Positions 53,081-63,435 of a stretch of 64,000 nucleotides of DNA are shown here, one piece after another (within the stretch, counting starts at the first letter, position 1; every line of letters begins with the position of its first letter). The notes under the pieces are model-generated. The model searched no databases, had not been told where the DNA came from, and saw nothing but the letters and a program-made list of their open reading frames with translations. This stretch comes from Maritimibacter sp. (GTDB lineage Bacteria > Pseudomonadota > Alphaproteobacteria > Rhodobacterales > Rhodobacteraceae), in NCBI GenBank assembly GCA_011389895.1, contig JAABTN010000005.1, positions 1-64,000 on the forward strand, read 5' to 3'. A program made the position numbers and the translations under genes.

Positions 53081-53683
53081 ATGCGACTGAAAACAGTTTT
53101 CATGGGAGGAATGATGGCGCTGCTGGTAGGCTGTGCCGATATCGACGCTTCAGAAGTGTTCTCGTCGAAGAGCACCGCGGCTGTCGACACGACCATGCGC
53201 TGGGACGAAACACCCCATGGCGAGGTCTGGACCAAGGCCACCATGGATGCGCTGGACAGTCACGGCACCAATCTGACCTCGATCATTCCGGGTGACATCG
53301 ACACCTGGTGCCCGGGCTACCGCACCCAGAACCTCGAAGGACGCAAGGCGTTCTGGACCGGGCTTTTGTCGACGCTGACCCTGCATGAAAGCACCTATCG
53401 CCAAACCGTCGTGGGCGGGGACGGGCTTTGGTACGGGTTGACCCAGATCCTGCCCTCCACCGCGCGGCTCTACGGCTGTGAAGCGCGTTCGGGGGCGGCG
53501 TTGAAGGATGGGTCGGCGAACCTGTCCTGCGCCGTGCGGATCATGAACACCACCGTTGCGCGCGACGGTGTCGTCAGCGAAGGGATGCGGGGCGTGGCCG
53601 CCGATTGGGGGCCGTTCCACAGCCGCACGAAACGCAATGACATGATGACCTGGATGAACAAGCAACCGTACTGCGAAAGCTGA
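53081..53683 (+). CDS. Transglycosylase SLT-like lipoprotein
   Basis: Lipobox LLVGC; LTLHESTYRQTVVGGDGLWYGLTQILPSTARLYG. Confidence 0.8.
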   Translation: MRLKTVFMGGMMALLVGCADIDASEVFSSKSTAAVDTTMRWDETPHGEVWTKATMDALDSHGTNLTSIIPGDIDTWCPGYRTQNLEGRKAFWTGLLSTLTLHESTYRQTVVGGDGLWYGLTQILPSTARLYGCEARSGAALKDGSANLSCAVRIMNTTVARDGVVSEGMRGVAADWGPFHSRTKRNDMMTWMNKQPYCES

Positions 53684-53703
53684 GGCGCGGGATCGCGGTT
53701 ATC

Positions 53704-53737
53704 AAAGGGGCGCGTCCATCATGACGCGCCCCTTTTT
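53704..53737. terminator. Bidirectional terminator between the SLT lipoprotein gene and pepN
   Basis: AAAGGGGCGCGTC-CATCAT-GACGCGCCCCTTTTT. Confidence 0.9.
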
Positions 53738-53760
53738 CAATTGTGCGGGCCTCTGGCCTG

Positions 53761-56313
53761 TCACGCCGCCCGGATACGGGTCAGCATCTCGGTCGTGTCA
53801 CGGCTCAGGCCCGGGGTCGCGAGGATACGGTCGAGTTCGCCCGTGATCAGATCGCGCCGGTCCGCGTCGTAGCGCGTCCACGTGTCAAACGCCCCCGACA
53901 GGCGCGCGGTGATCTGCGGGTTCAGCGGGTCGAGCTTGATCAACCAGTCGGCCAGAAGCCGGTAGCCGGAGCCATCCTTGCGATGAAAGCTCGCCGGTGT
54001 GCCCGCGAAGGCCCCGAAGACCGACCGGAAGCGGTTCGGGTTGCGCATGGTGAAGGCGGGGTCGGTGACCAGCCGATTGACGGTCTCAACCGCATCCTCG
54101 GGGGCGGCATGGCCGACCTGCAACATGAACCATTTGTCCATCACCAGCGCATCGTCTTTCCACCTTGCCCGGAACGTGGCCAGCGGTGCCTCGGCCCGGC
54201 CCGCGTCGAGCAGGCAGGCCAGCGCACCCAGGGACAGGGTCATGTTGTCGGCACACTCGAACAAGGCCGCCGCGGCCTTGCCCCCATCGAGGCGGGTCAA
54301 GGTCTGGAGCAGGCCAAGATACAGGGCGCGTTTTCCCGATTGCGTGGCATCGGGTTGGAACGGTTCATTGACCTCCATCGCGGCCATGAGGCGGGGCAGG
54401 AGATCGAACAAATGTTCGGCGCGGGCCTGTTTCAACGTCTCGGCCGCCCCGTGGATGGCATCGGGGTCCGGGGTCACCCCGGCATCGAACAGCGTTTGCG
54501 CCATGTCGTCCTCGCCCGGCATCTGGAGCGCAAGCGCGCGGAACGCCGGATCCAGGCTGTCGTTGCGCAGCATCGCGGCCAGCGCATCGAGATACAATGT
54601 CTGCGGTGCGTCTGCGCCGGTGGCGAGACCCGTCAGAACCTCCTTGGCCAGCGACCGCCCGGCCTCCCACCGATTGAAGTCGTCGGTGTCATGGGCGAAG
54701 AGAAACGCCCGCTCTTCGGGCGTGGTGTCGCGGGTCAGGATCACCGGGGCCGAGAAATGGCGCAGGATCGAAGGGGTTGGTTCCGCCGCCAGCCCACCGA
54801 AGCTGAACGATTGTGTTTCCGACGTCATTTCAAGCACTTGGGTTGGCAAAACCTCGTCCCCGTTCGCCCCGATCAGACCAAGCGCGATGGGGATCACGAA
54901 GGGTTCTTTTTTCTCCTGCCCCGGGGTCGGCGGCGTCTGTTGAGTGAAGGTCAGGGTGTAGGTGCCATCGGCAAATTCCGTGTCGACCGACAAGCGTGGG
55001 GTGCCCGCCTGTTTATACCAACGCTTGAATTGGTCCAGATCGCGGCCCGTGGCATCCTGGAACACCGTGAGCCAATCGTCGATGGTGCAGGCCTGCCCAT
55101 CATGACGCGCGAAATACAGGTCCAGCGCTTTGCGGTAGCCGTCGTCCCCGACAAGCGTCTTGAGCATCCGGATGATCTCGGCCCCTTTTTCATAGATCGT
55201 CGCGGTGTAGAAATTGTTGATCTCGACAAAGCTGTCGGGTTGCACCGGATGGGCCAGCGGACCGTTGTCTTCGCGAAACTGGCGACCGCGCAGGGCGATC
55301 ACGTCCGAGATGCGGGCAACCGACGCCGACCGTTCGTCGGCAGTGAAGCTTTGGTCGCGAAAGACCGTCAGCCCCTCTTTCAATGACAGTTGAAACCAGT
55401 CGCGGCAGGTGATGCGGTTGCCGGTCCAGTTGTGGAAGTATTCATGGGCGATGATCGCCTCGATACGTTCGAAATTTGCATCTGTGCTTGTCTCTTTCGA
55501 ACACAAGACCGCCGAGGTGTTGAAAATGTTCAAGCCCTTGTTTTCCATCGCTCCCATGTTGAAATCCGAAACCGCAACGATCTGAAACAGGTCGAGATCG
55601 TATTCACGGCCATAGACCTGCTCGTCCCAAGCCATGGATTTCTTCAACGCCTCCATGCCGAAGGCGGTCTTGCCCTCGTCACCCGGACGCACCCAGAGTT
55701 TCAGCGCGACATCCTTGCCCGACATCGTGGTGAAGCTGTCTTCCCGCGCCACGAGGTCTCCGGCCACAAGGGCGAAGAGATAGGCGGGCTTGGGCCAGGG
55801 ATCGGTCCATTCGCGCCAGCCTTCGCCCGCACCGGTCGGGTTTCCGTTGGACAGCATCACCGGTTCATCGCCCTCGATGCGCACCGTGAAACGGGCCATC
55901 ACGTCGGGGCGATCCGGGTAATAGGTGATCTTGCGAAATCCTTCCGCTTCGCACTGGGTGCAATACATGCCGTTCGACATGTAGAGCCCTTCAAGCGCGG
56001 TGTTGTTCTCGGGGTCAATCTCGACCTCGGCCTCCCAGACAAAGGGCGCGTCGGGTGCGTCCACCTCGATGCCGTGATCGGCGGGGTGCGGGGTCACATC
56101 GCGCCCGTCGATTTTTGCCGAGATCGGGGTCAGACCTTCGCCATGCAGGAAAAACCGGCGCGACGCCGCCTCGGGATTCGGGCGAAACGCGATGCGCGAT
56201 ACCACGCGGGTCGCGGTCGGGTGCAGACGGAAGGTCAGGTGCACCGCCTCGACCAGATAGTCGGGCGGGGTGTAGTCGGACAATTGGATCGGCTGCGGGG
56301 AAGCGTCTTTCAT
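53761..56313 (-). CDS. pepN: Aminopeptidase N
   Basis: GAMENKGLNIFN, HEYFHNWTGNRITCRDWFQLSLKEGLTVFRDQ (HExxH-x18-E). Confidence 0.96.
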   Translation of the reverse strand: MKDASPQPIQLSDYTPPDYLVEAVHLTFRLHPTATRVVSRIAFRPNPEAASRRFFLHGEGLTPISAKIDGRDVTPHPADHGIEVDAPDAPFVWEAEVEIDPENNTALEGLYMSNGMYCTQCEAEGFRKITYYPDRPDVMARFTVRIEGDEPVMLSNGNPTGAGEGWREWTDPWPKPAYLFALVAGDLVAREDSFTTMSGKDVALKLWVRPGDEGKTAFGMEALKKSMAWDEQVYGREYDLDLFQIVAVSDFNMGAMENKGLNIFNTSAVLCSKETSTDANFERIEAIIAHEYFHNWTGNRITCRDWFQLSLKEGLTVFRDQSFTADERSASVARISDVIALRGRQFREDNGPLAHPVQPDSFVEINNFYTATIYEKGAEIIRMLKTLVGDDGYRKALDLYFARHDGQACTIDDWLTVFQDATGRDLDQFKRWYKQAGTPRLSVDTEFADGTYTLTFTQQTPPTPGQEKKEPFVIPIALGLIGANGDEVLPTQVLEMTSETQSFSFGGLAAEPTPSILRHFSAPVILTRDTTPEERAFLFAHDTDDFNRWEAGRSLAKEVLTGLATGADAPQTLYLDALAAMLRNDSLDPAFRALALQMPGEDDMAQTLFDAGVTPDPDAIHGAAETLKQARAEHLFDLLPRLMAAMEVNEPFQPDATQSGKRALYLGLLQTLTRLDGGKAAAALFECADNMTLSLGALACLLDAGRAEAPLATFRARWKDDALVMDKWFMLQVGHAAPEDAVETVNRLVTDPAFTMRNPNRFRSVFGAFAGTPASFHRKDGSGYRLLADWLIKLDPLNPQITARLSGAFDTWTRYDADRRDLITGELDRILATPGLSRDTTEMLTRIRAA

Positions 56314-56429
56314 GGCTCACCTTTTCAGGAGGATGTGAACTTTCGGCGTCTGGCAGACGTTATGTGCGCGAACTGCGGGTCACAAGTGCAGGCCCGCGAG
56401 AAAGTGAACGGGAAAACGGAGGACGCCGC

Positions 56430-56621
56430 ATGTCTGCACCAAGCACGAATATCGAACGCGAATCCCGCCGCCACGCACCATCCCTGATCGGCATCGCGCT
56501 GGCCATGCTGATCGGCGGGGTGATGGGCGCGACCATCACCTTTACCGCGCTCGGCGGAAACCCTGAGGACGCGGTCAACCGGACGGTGATGAACCAGACC
56601 AGCAGCACCTATTCCAACTGA
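56430..56621 (+). CDS. Small single-TM hypothetical protein
   Basis: MSAPSTNIERESRRHAPSLIGIALAMLIGGVMGATITFTALGG; GGAGG-like site upstream. Confidence 0.7.
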   Translation: MSAPSTNIERESRRHAPSLIGIALAMLIGGVMGATITFTALGGNPEDAVNRTVMNQTSSTYSN

Positions 56622-56705
56622 TCCAAGCGGCGCAATACACCGTCAAAGGTTCAGCATCCCCCGGCACGTCCCCCCGTGCCCGGGGAGTTTCAAGAAAGCG
56701 GACGC

Positions 56706-56879
56706 ATGACACGCAAACCCTCCCGAAAAATGCGCAAGACAGGGGATTTGCCGGTCAAAACCTGTGCGGTATGCGCGCGCCCCTTCACATGGCGACGCAA
56801 ATGGGCGCGCGACTGGGACCACGTGCGCTATTGTTCGAAAGCCTGCCGCCGGCGGGGTGCGGGAAACACCGCGCCGTGA
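56706..56879 (+). CDS. DUF2256 domain protein
   Basis: [35 protein letters not shown]-x2-C...C-x3-C zinc-binding-like signature. Confidence 0.88.
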   Translation: MTRKPSRKMRKTGDLPVKTCAVCARPFTWRRKWARDWDHVRYCSKACRRRGAGNTAP

Positions 56880-56938
56880 CGCCCGCGTGCGGCAGAGACA
56901 TGCGGCACGGATCTGCGTGATTTGCCGGAAGACCGCTT

Positions 56939-56954
56939 GTTTCCGATCGGAAAC
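56939..56954. promoter_or_regulatory. 16-bp perfect palindrome upstream of glcB (candidate operator)
   Basis: GTTTCCGATCGGAAAC. Confidence 0.45.
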
Positions 56955-57003
56955 TTTCCTATGCGGGGCAGGAACCCGTCAGTCGGAAAAAAGCGGAGGC
57001 CCC

Positions 57004-59148
57004 ATGGAGCGTCGTGTCGAAAAATTCGGTTTGAAGATCGCGCCGGAGATCGCGTTGTTTGTCGAAACCCGGGCCTTGCCCAAGACCGGGGTGCGGGCGG
57101 ATGACTTCTGGCGCGGGTTCGCGCAGATCGTTGAAGATTTGACGCCCACCAACCGCGCGCTTCTGGCCAAACGCGACGAGATGCAGGCGCGAATCGACGC
57201 ATGGTATCGCGCGGGTGGGGGTGACATGGCCGCGCAGAAGGCGTTTCTCGAAGAGATCGGATATCTCCTGCCCGAAGGCGCCCCTTTCGAGATCGAGACC
57301 ACCAACGTGGACCCCGAGATCGCCACCATCGCCGGACCGCAACTGGTCGTGCCGGTCACCAACGCCCGCTACGTTTTGAACGCGGCCAACGCGCGCTGGG
57401 GGTCGCTCTACGATGCGCTCTACGGCACCGATGCGCTGGGCGATTTGCCCAAGGGGAAAGGATATGACCCGGACCGGGGCGCGCGGGTGATCGCATGGGC
57501 CAAGGCGCATCTGGATGCCATCGCGCCGCTCGACGGGGCGTCCTGGGCGGATGCGACCGCGCTTTCGGTAAAGGGCGGCGCGCTGTCGCTTCAAACCGCT
57601 GGCGGGGCCACGGCGTTGGCCGACCCGGCGATGTTCGTCGGCTGGTCCACCGACCCCTGTGATCTTCAGGTGATCCTGCGCGTCAACGGGCTTCATATCG
57701 ACATCCGGGTCGATCCGACCACCCAGGTGGGGCAACAGGACGCTGCGGGTGTGTCCGATATCCGGCTTGAGAGCGCGATGTCGGCGATTGTCGATTGCGA
57801 GGATTCGGTGGCCTGTGTCGACGGGGTGGACAAGGCGCTCGCCTATGACAACTGGCTGGGGCTGATGAAAGGCGATCTGCGCGAAGAGGTTACCAAGGGG
57901 GGCGAGACCTTCACAAGGCGTCTCAACCCCGACATCGCCTGCAAAACGCCCGCCGGTGGCGATCTGACGTTGAAGGGCCGCGCGCTTTTGCTCGTGCGCA
58001 ACGTGGGGCACCTGATGACCACGCCCGCGATCCTCGATGCCGATGGCAACGAGGTCTTCGAGGGCCTGATGGACGCGATGATGACGACGCTCGCCGCGAT
58101 GCATGACCTGCCGCGCAAGGCAAACTCGGCGACGGGCAGCGTCTATGTCGTGAAGCCGAAGATGCATGGCCCCGAAGAGGTGCGGTTCGCGGATGAGCTG
58201 TTCACCCGGGTCGAGGCGGTGCTTGGCCTGCCGCGTTATACCGTGAAGCTCGGGATCATGGACGAAGAGCGGCGCACCAGCGCGAACCTCATGGAATGTA
58301 TCCGGGCGGCGAAACACCGGGTGGCCTTCATCAACACCGGCTTTCTCGACCGCACGGGGGATGAAATTCATACCGCCATAGAAGCCGGGCCGATGATCCG
58401 CAAGGGCGAGATGAAGGGCACCGCCTGGATCACGGCCTATGAGGATCGCAACGTGGACATCGGGCTTGCCTGCGGGCTGAAGGGCCGGGCGCAGATCGGC
58501 AAGGGCATGTGGGCCATGCCGGACCAGATGGAGGCGATGCTTCAGGCCAAGGTGGGCCACCCCGAGGCGGGGGCAAGCTGTGCCTGGGTGCCGTCGCCCA
58601 CGGCGGCCACGCTCCACGCCACGCACTACCACCGCGTCGACGTGGCCGGGGTGCAGGACAAGCTTGCTGCAGACGGAGCGCGCGCCACGCTGGACGATCT
58701 TCTGACCGTGCCGCTGGCCGATGGCGTGAACTGGTCCGAAGTGGAAATCCGCGAAGAGATCGAGAACAACGCGCAGGGCATCCTTGGCTACGTGGTGCGC
58801 TGGGTCGAACAGGGCGTGGGGTGCTCGACGGTGCCCAACATCCACGACGTGGGCCTGATGGAAGACCGGGCAACCTGTCGCATATCCTCGCAGGCGCTTG
58901 CCAACTGGCTGCACCACGGGGTGGTCAGCGTGGACGAGGTCATGGCGGCGATGCGCAAGATGGCCCAAGTCGTGGACCGGCAGAACGCGGATGATCCCTT
59001 GTATCAGCCGATGGCGCCGGGGTTCGATACGGTGGCCTTCATGGCGGCCTGCGATCTGGTATTCAAGGGGCGCGAACAGCCGTCGGGCTATACCGAGCCG
59101 GTTCTGCATGCGCGGCGGTCGGAAGCCAAGGCCTTGCGCCGGGGATAA
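57004..59148 (+). CDS. glcB: Malate synthase G
   Basis: [100 protein letters not shown]. Confidence 0.97.
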   Translation: MERRVEKFGLKIAPEIALFVETRALPKTGVRADDFWRGFAQIVEDLTPTNRALLAKRDEMQARIDAWYRAGGGDMAAQKAFLEEIGYLLPEGAPFEIETTNVDPEIATIAGPQLVVPVTNARYVLNAANARWGSLYDALYGTDALGDLPKGKGYDPDRGARVIAWAKAHLDAIAPLDGASWADATALSVKGGALSLQTAGGATALADPAMFVGWSTDPCDLQVILRVNGLHIDIRVDPTTQVGQQDAAGVSDIRLESAMSAIVDCEDSVACVDGVDKALAYDNWLGLMKGDLREEVTKGGETFTRRLNPDIACKTPAGGDLTLKGRALLLVRNVGHLMTTPAILDADGNEVFEGLMDAMMTTLAAMHDLPRKANSATGSVYVVKPKMHGPEEVRFADELFTRVEAVLGLPRYTVKLGIMDEERRTSANLMECIRAAKHRVAFINTGFLDRTGDEIHTAIEAGPMIRKGEMKGTAWITAYEDRNVDIGLACGLKGRAQIGKGMWAMPDQMEAMLQAKVGHPEAGASCAWVPSPTAATLHATHYHRVDVAGVQDKLAADGARATLDDLLTVPLADGVNWSEVEIREEIENNAQGILGYVVRWVEQGVGCSTVPNIHDVGLMEDRATCRISSQALANWLHHGVVSVDEVMAAMRKMAQVVDRQNADDPLYQPMAPGFDTVAFMAACDLVFKGREQPSGYTEPVLHARRSEAKALRRG

Positions 59149-59161
59149 CCCCCGTCGCCGT

Positions 59162-59275
59162 GGGTTTGGGGGCTTCCCCCAAACCCCCTTTCCTCCAGGG
59201 GCTGTCTGCCCCTGGAACCCCGCGATTACCAGGGGGGCTGTCTGCCCCCTAGGACCCCCGAGGATATTTTTGGCA
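59162..59275 (+). repeat. Three tandem intergenic hairpins ending in CCCCCGAGGATATTTTTGG
   Basis: GGGTTTGGGGG-CTT-CCCCCAAACCC (59162-59186); CCAGGGGC-TGTCT-GCCCCTGG (59195-59215); CCAGGGGGGC-TGTCT-GCCCCCTAGG (59229-59253). Confidence 0.75.
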
Positions 59276-59601
59276 CGATGAAGCGAGAGGTGCGGGGCAG
59301 CTTTGCAGACAGAGCGGTCGTTCGCTGTTGGTGCACCTTGGCCTGCCCCGAGAGGCGGCTGTGCGCAGGAAGCGGGCTTTGTAAAGTTTTGGGCTTATCC
59401 TGACAGTGGACCTTCACGCTGAATGCGGCGAGCGGCAGGTCAGAGCCCAAACTGCATCATGCTACGCCTGCCATGAATGGCTGCGTTAACGCTTGAACAG
59501 GACGCTGGAACCAAGCGGGGCTATAGGCTGGGTTCAGATGCCATATTTTGGCCATTTCCGACATTTATTTGAACGCAGCAAGACGACGAAGGAGTGAAGA
59601 G

Positions 59602-60051
59602 ATGGAACAGACCAGCGACGATCGACGAGCGAAATTCGGGCTGATTGGGTTCATGCTGGGTGTTGCGAGTCTCGTCGTTATTCTTGTTCAGATTTCTGCA
59701 CTTTTTGAGCCACAAGAGAAGAGTAGTGGTTCCATGATTGGCGAGATTGCAGCAGACATAAAGCAATCAGCGGCGCGCAAATTGGCCGGGGAGCCAGCAC
59801 CAGAGCCCACTCCTGCGCCCCGTGATTACAGTCAATTCATCACAATTGCCGCGCTCTGTGTGGCAGCTATCGCGGTCGTGCTTGGTGGCATAGGATTATA
59901 TCGAAACGAACCACACCGGCTTTCATATATGGCTGTTGGTTTCGGCGTTTCAGCATTCGTTATGCAGTATGTGCTCTGGTTAGCGATCCTGTTTTGCGGC
60001 GTGGCGTTACTCATCAGTATTCTCGAAAACTTCGAGGGTATTTTCGACTAG
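59602..60051 (+). CDS. Hypothetical multi-TM membrane protein in lower-GC islet
   Basis: Hydrophobic segments (FMLGVASLVVILVQISALF; FITIAALCVAAIAVVLGGIGLY; VLWLAILFCGVALLISIL); AAGGAGTGAAGAG upstream. Confidence 0.75.
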   Translation: MEQTSDDRRAKFGLIGFMLGVASLVVILVQISALFEPQEKSSGSMIGEIAADIKQSAARKLAGEPAPEPTPAPRDYSQFITIAALCVAAIAVVLGGIGLYRNEPHRLSYMAVGFGVSAFVMQYVLWLAILFCGVALLISILENFEGIFD

Positions 60052-60181
60052 ATAAATGCGCATGAGCCGGATGAAAATGTGGGGGTAAGCGATTTGGTGG
60101 ACAGTGCCAAGGTGATGGTTGGGACTTTGGGGCGGATATTGGGGCCGAAGTGAGCCTGACAGCGAGCGGAGCAAACATTGC

Positions 60182-60646
60182 ATGTTGGCACGATACGGGC
60201 TGAAAGCACTCGAATACCTGCTCTACGCTTTAGCGGCGCTGGCGGCTTTCGAACTGTTCCGGATCCAGTCGGAAGATCGGGAGTCGGCAATCACCCTTGC
60301 TGGCGTAATCTTCATCTTGATTGGCTTGGGCGTGCTGGTGCCGCGGATCGTCGCCTATTGGAAATGGCCACGTGTAGCAGCGACGGTGGGTGGCCATCGC
60401 GCAACCTGGGACGGGGAAAAAAGCGCCGCGTTCTCCTACGACTTCGGCGATCAACGCTTTAGTGGTCGCTTGCGGTCAATATACGGCAGCGCCCGGCCGA
60501 CACGGCTGCACGTCTGCGTGAACCCCCGCGCCCCTGCAGTCCGATATCTGGTCTGGTGGACCGTCTGGTGCGTCGGATTGGTGCTTCTGTGCCTTGGCAT
60601 TTTTGTGCTGACGACAGGGATGCATCCTTTCGGCTGGCCTGGATGA
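60182..60646 (+). CDS. DUF3592-like membrane protein
   Basis: TM segments flanking a beta-rich middle (AATVGGHRATWDGEKSAAFSYDFGDQRFSG). Confidence 0.65.
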   Translation: MLARYGLKALEYLLYALAALAAFELFRIQSEDRESAITLAGVIFILIGLGVLVPRIVAYWKWPRVAATVGGHRATWDGEKSAAFSYDFGDQRFSGRLRSIYGSARPTRLHVCVNPRAPAVRYLVWWTVWCVGLVLLCLGIFVLTTGMHPFGWPG

Positions 60647-60655
60647 ATTGGCATT

Positions 60656-60685
60656 CAACCGACATTCCCCCAACCGACATTCCCC
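60656..60685. repeat. Perfect 15-bp tandem duplication
   Basis: CAACCGACATTCCCC x2 (60656-60670, 60671-60685). Confidence 0.9.
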
Positions 60686-60757
60686 AAGTGGCCTGCCGCC
60701 AGACGGGAAGACCGCGTGACAAGGCCGTGCGGTCAAGCATTTCTTAGCTCCGAACCT

Positions 60758-60805
60758 CACTTGGCCTCGCCCAGATGCCCAATTTTGGGTGTTTGAGGCC
60801 AAGTG
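60758..60805. repeat. Nested inverted repeat
   Basis: CACTTGGCCTC (60758-60768) / GAGGCCAAGTG (60795-60805), with inner CCCAA-TT-TTGGG. Confidence 0.85.
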
Positions 60806-61011
60806 GCGGGGTCGTCCTTGGCCTTCTGAGGCGATTTTCAACGCGGCGGACAGACCTGTCCAGCCGGCTTTTGGGGCCGGGAGGCCGCAATGGCCGCGAG
60901 CATGTATTCGGCACGATGAAGGGCGGGGCTCTTTCCGGCTACGTAGTTTTCCGAAGTTGTAGGGCGGGGTTTGCCGGGGCAGGCTGGCCGTCACAACGGG
61001 AGGAGTTTGCC

Positions 61012-62067
61012 ATGTCGATACCAGTAATAACACGGGCCGAGCGCGTGACATCGGCCCGGATCGAGACCCGCGTGCTGTTTGCCGGGCCCGAGGACGGCGT
61101 GCCGGTGGTCTTTGTCCATGGCAACCTGTCGGCGGCGACGTGGTGGGAAGAAACCATGCTACGCCTGCCCGAGGGTTTTCGCGCCATCGCGCCCGATCTG
61201 CGCTCTTATGGCGAAGCCGATCCAGCCGCCAAGGTCGACGCCACGCGGGGCCTGCGGGATCTGTCGGATGATCTCGCGGCCTTGCTTGAGGCGCTGGACA
61301 TCCCGGCTGCCCATTTCGTTGGCCATTCGCTGGGCGGTGCGGTGTTGTGGCAGGTTCTGGCCGATCACGCGAGCCGGGTCTTGTCGCTGACACAGGTCTG
61401 CCCCGGTGCGCCGCAGGGCTTTGGCGCGGTCGGGCCGGACGGTGGCCCGGCCTATCCCGATAACGCGGGCGCAGGGGGCGGGGCGGTGAACCCAGACCTG
61501 ATTGCGCTGATGAAAGCGGGCGACCGGGGGGCGGAGACCCCCAATCACATGGTCAATGTGCTCAACACCTTCGTCTGGAAGCCGCCCTTCGTACCCGAGC
61601 GAATGGAGGCGTTTCTCAGCGCGGCGCTGGCGCAGCATCTGGGCCAGGCGGATTATCCCGGTGACGCGGTGCCCAGCGAAAACTGGCCCGGGGTCGCGCC
61701 CGGAAAAATGGGGCCGATCAACGCCATGGCCCCGATTTACCAAGACGATCCGCTGGCCTTCACCCGGTCGGGCGCGGCGGCCGCGATCCTGTGGTTGCGC
61801 GGCGCGGAGGATCAGGTGGTGGCGGATGGATCGCTTTTCGATATGGGCACCCTCGGCAGTCTCGGAGCGGTCCCCGGATGGCCGGGTGCGGATGTCATGC
61901 CGCCCCAGCCGATGATCACGCAGACCGAGGCCGCCCTTGCCGCCTACGAGGCGCAGGGTGGCACTGTCGAGCGGGTTGTGCTGGACGCCTGCGGCCATAG
62001 CCCTTACCTCGAAAGACCAGAGGCGTTCGACGAGGCGTTCCACGGGTTTCTCGCGCGCCAAGGCTGA
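61012..62067 (+). CDS. Alpha/beta hydrolase
   Basis: VPVVFVHGNLSAATWW, AAHFVGHSLGGAVLW (GHSLG), DACGHSPYLERPEAF. Confidence 0.93.
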   Translation: MSIPVITRAERVTSARIETRVLFAGPEDGVPVVFVHGNLSAATWWEETMLRLPEGFRAIAPDLRSYGEADPAAKVDATRGLRDLSDDLAALLEALDIPAAHFVGHSLGGAVLWQVLADHASRVLSLTQVCPGAPQGFGAVGPDGGPAYPDNAGAGGGAVNPDLIALMKAGDRGAETPNHMVNVLNTFVWKPPFVPERMEAFLSAALAQHLGQADYPGDAVPSENWPGVAPGKMGPINAMAPIYQDDPLAFTRSGAAAAILWLRGAEDQVVADGSLFDMGTLGSLGAVPGWPGADVMPPQPMITQTEAALAAYEAQGGTVERVVLDACGHSPYLERPEAFDEAFHGFLARQG

Positions 62068-62089
62068 TCTGGACCGACAGGAGGACATC

Positions 62090-62518
62090 ATGGCCGATAT
62101 TTCGCTGCGTCGTGCACGCACCATCATTCGCAAGACTTTTGAGAAGGGCACCGAGATGGGGTTGAAACCGCTCTCGGTGGTGGTGGTGGATACCGGCGGT
62201 CACGTGATCGCCTTCGAGCGTTCCGATGGGGCGCCCTCGGGCCGGTTCGACATCGCGTTGGGCAAGGCGCGGGGCTGTGTGCTCATGGGCATGACCGGGA
62301 CGCAACTGCGCGACCGGGCGGAACAACAGGCCTATTTCGTCGCCTCCGCCGGGGCGGCGCTGGGTGGAACCCTTGTCCCGGTGCCCGGTGGCATCCTGGT
62401 GCGCGACGCCAAGGGGCGGCTCCTGGGCGGGGTCGGGGTGACCGGCGACACGTCGGACAACGATCTCGCGGCGGGTGCGGCGGCGATCGAAAGCGTCGGG
62501 CTGGTCCCGAACGGCTGA
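62090..62518 (+). CDS. GlcG/HbpS family heme-binding-like protein
   Basis: MGLKPLSVVVVDTGGHVIAFERSDGAPSGRFDIALGKARG, GGVGVTGDTSDND. Confidence 0.9.
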   Translation: MADISLRRARTIIRKTFEKGTEMGLKPLSVVVVDTGGHVIAFERSDGAPSGRFDIALGKARGCVLMGMTGTQLRDRAEQQAYFVASAGAALGGTLVPVPGGILVRDAKGRLLGGVGVTGDTSDNDLAAGAAAIESVGLVPNG

Positions 62519-62632
62519 CGGACGCGCGACTGTGCACATGTGCAGAAGGGGGCGGACGCCTGCGGTGTTGCGCCCCTTCTCATGCCCGCCCCAAGGGGCT
62601 AGGTTATGACCAAACGCGCCAAAGGACACTGC

Positions 62633-63412
62633 ATGACCCGGCCAAAGATCGGCATAATCGGCAACCCCACCCTGATCGGGGATCATTACCCGGCCCACGC
62701 GGGCGGCACGATGAATTCCCATGCCGTGGCAGAGGTGTCAGGGGGGCTGCCGCTTTTGATCCCCGCCGATCCGCGTCTGGTGAGCGTCGAGGAGCTGATG
62801 GAGACCTGCGATGGTTTTCTTCTGACCGGGGGGCGGCCCAACGTCCATCCCGAGGAATACGGGGAAGCCGCTACCGAGGCGCATGGTGATTTCGACCGCT
62901 GCCGGGATGCCATCACGCTTCCGCTGGTGCGCGCCTGTGTCGAGACCGGGCAACCGTTTCTGGGGGTGTGCCGCGGGTTCCAGGAGGTCAATGTCGCCAT
63001 GGGCGGGACGCTTTACCCCGAGATCCGGGACCTGCCGGGGCGGATGAACCACCGGATGCCCCCCGATGGCACGCTGGACGAGAAATTCGCGATCCGCCAC
63101 GCGGTGACCTTTGCCGAAGGCGGGGCGTTTCACCGGCTGATGGGGGCGCAAAAGGTGATGACCAACACGCTGCACGGGCAGGGGATCAAGACCGCCGGGG
63201 CGCGGATCGTGATCGACGGTCTCGCCGATGACGGCACGCCCGAGGCGATTTATATCGACGGGGCGCCGGGCTTCACGCTCGCCGTGCAGTGGCACCCGGA
63301 ATACAACGCCGCCAATGACCCGGTGTCACGCCCGCTCTTTGCCGCCTTTGGCGACGCCGCGCGGGATTGGGCCGATGGAAAGCGCCCGGCGGCGGCTTTG
63401 AAGGCCGGGTAG
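62633..63412 (+). CDS. Gamma-glutamyl-gamma-aminobutyrate hydrolase family (class I GATase-like)
   Basis: DGFLLTGGRPNVHPEEYGE, PFLGVCRGFQEVNVAMGGTLYPEI, VQWHPEY. Confidence 0.93.
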   Translation: MTRPKIGIIGNPTLIGDHYPAHAGGTMNSHAVAEVSGGLPLLIPADPRLVSVEELMETCDGFLLTGGRPNVHPEEYGEAATEAHGDFDRCRDAITLPLVRACVETGQPFLGVCRGFQEVNVAMGGTLYPEIRDLPGRMNHRMPPDGTLDEKFAIRHAVTFAEGGAFHRLMGAQKVMTNTLHGQGIKTAGARIVIDGLADDGTPEAIYIDGAPGFTLAVQWHPEYNAANDPVSRPLFAAFGDAARDWADGKRPAAALKAG

Positions 63413-63435
63413 GCGTTCGGCACAACGCGGGGCAA

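Noticed and set aside
53743-55386. 547-aa plus-strand ORF opposite pepN
   Set aside because: Antisense shadow of a well-supported aminopeptidase N; R/G/Q-rich composition
56959-59109. 716-aa minus-strand ORF opposite glcB
   Set aside because: Shadow of malate synthase G; H/R/G-rich, no domain signature
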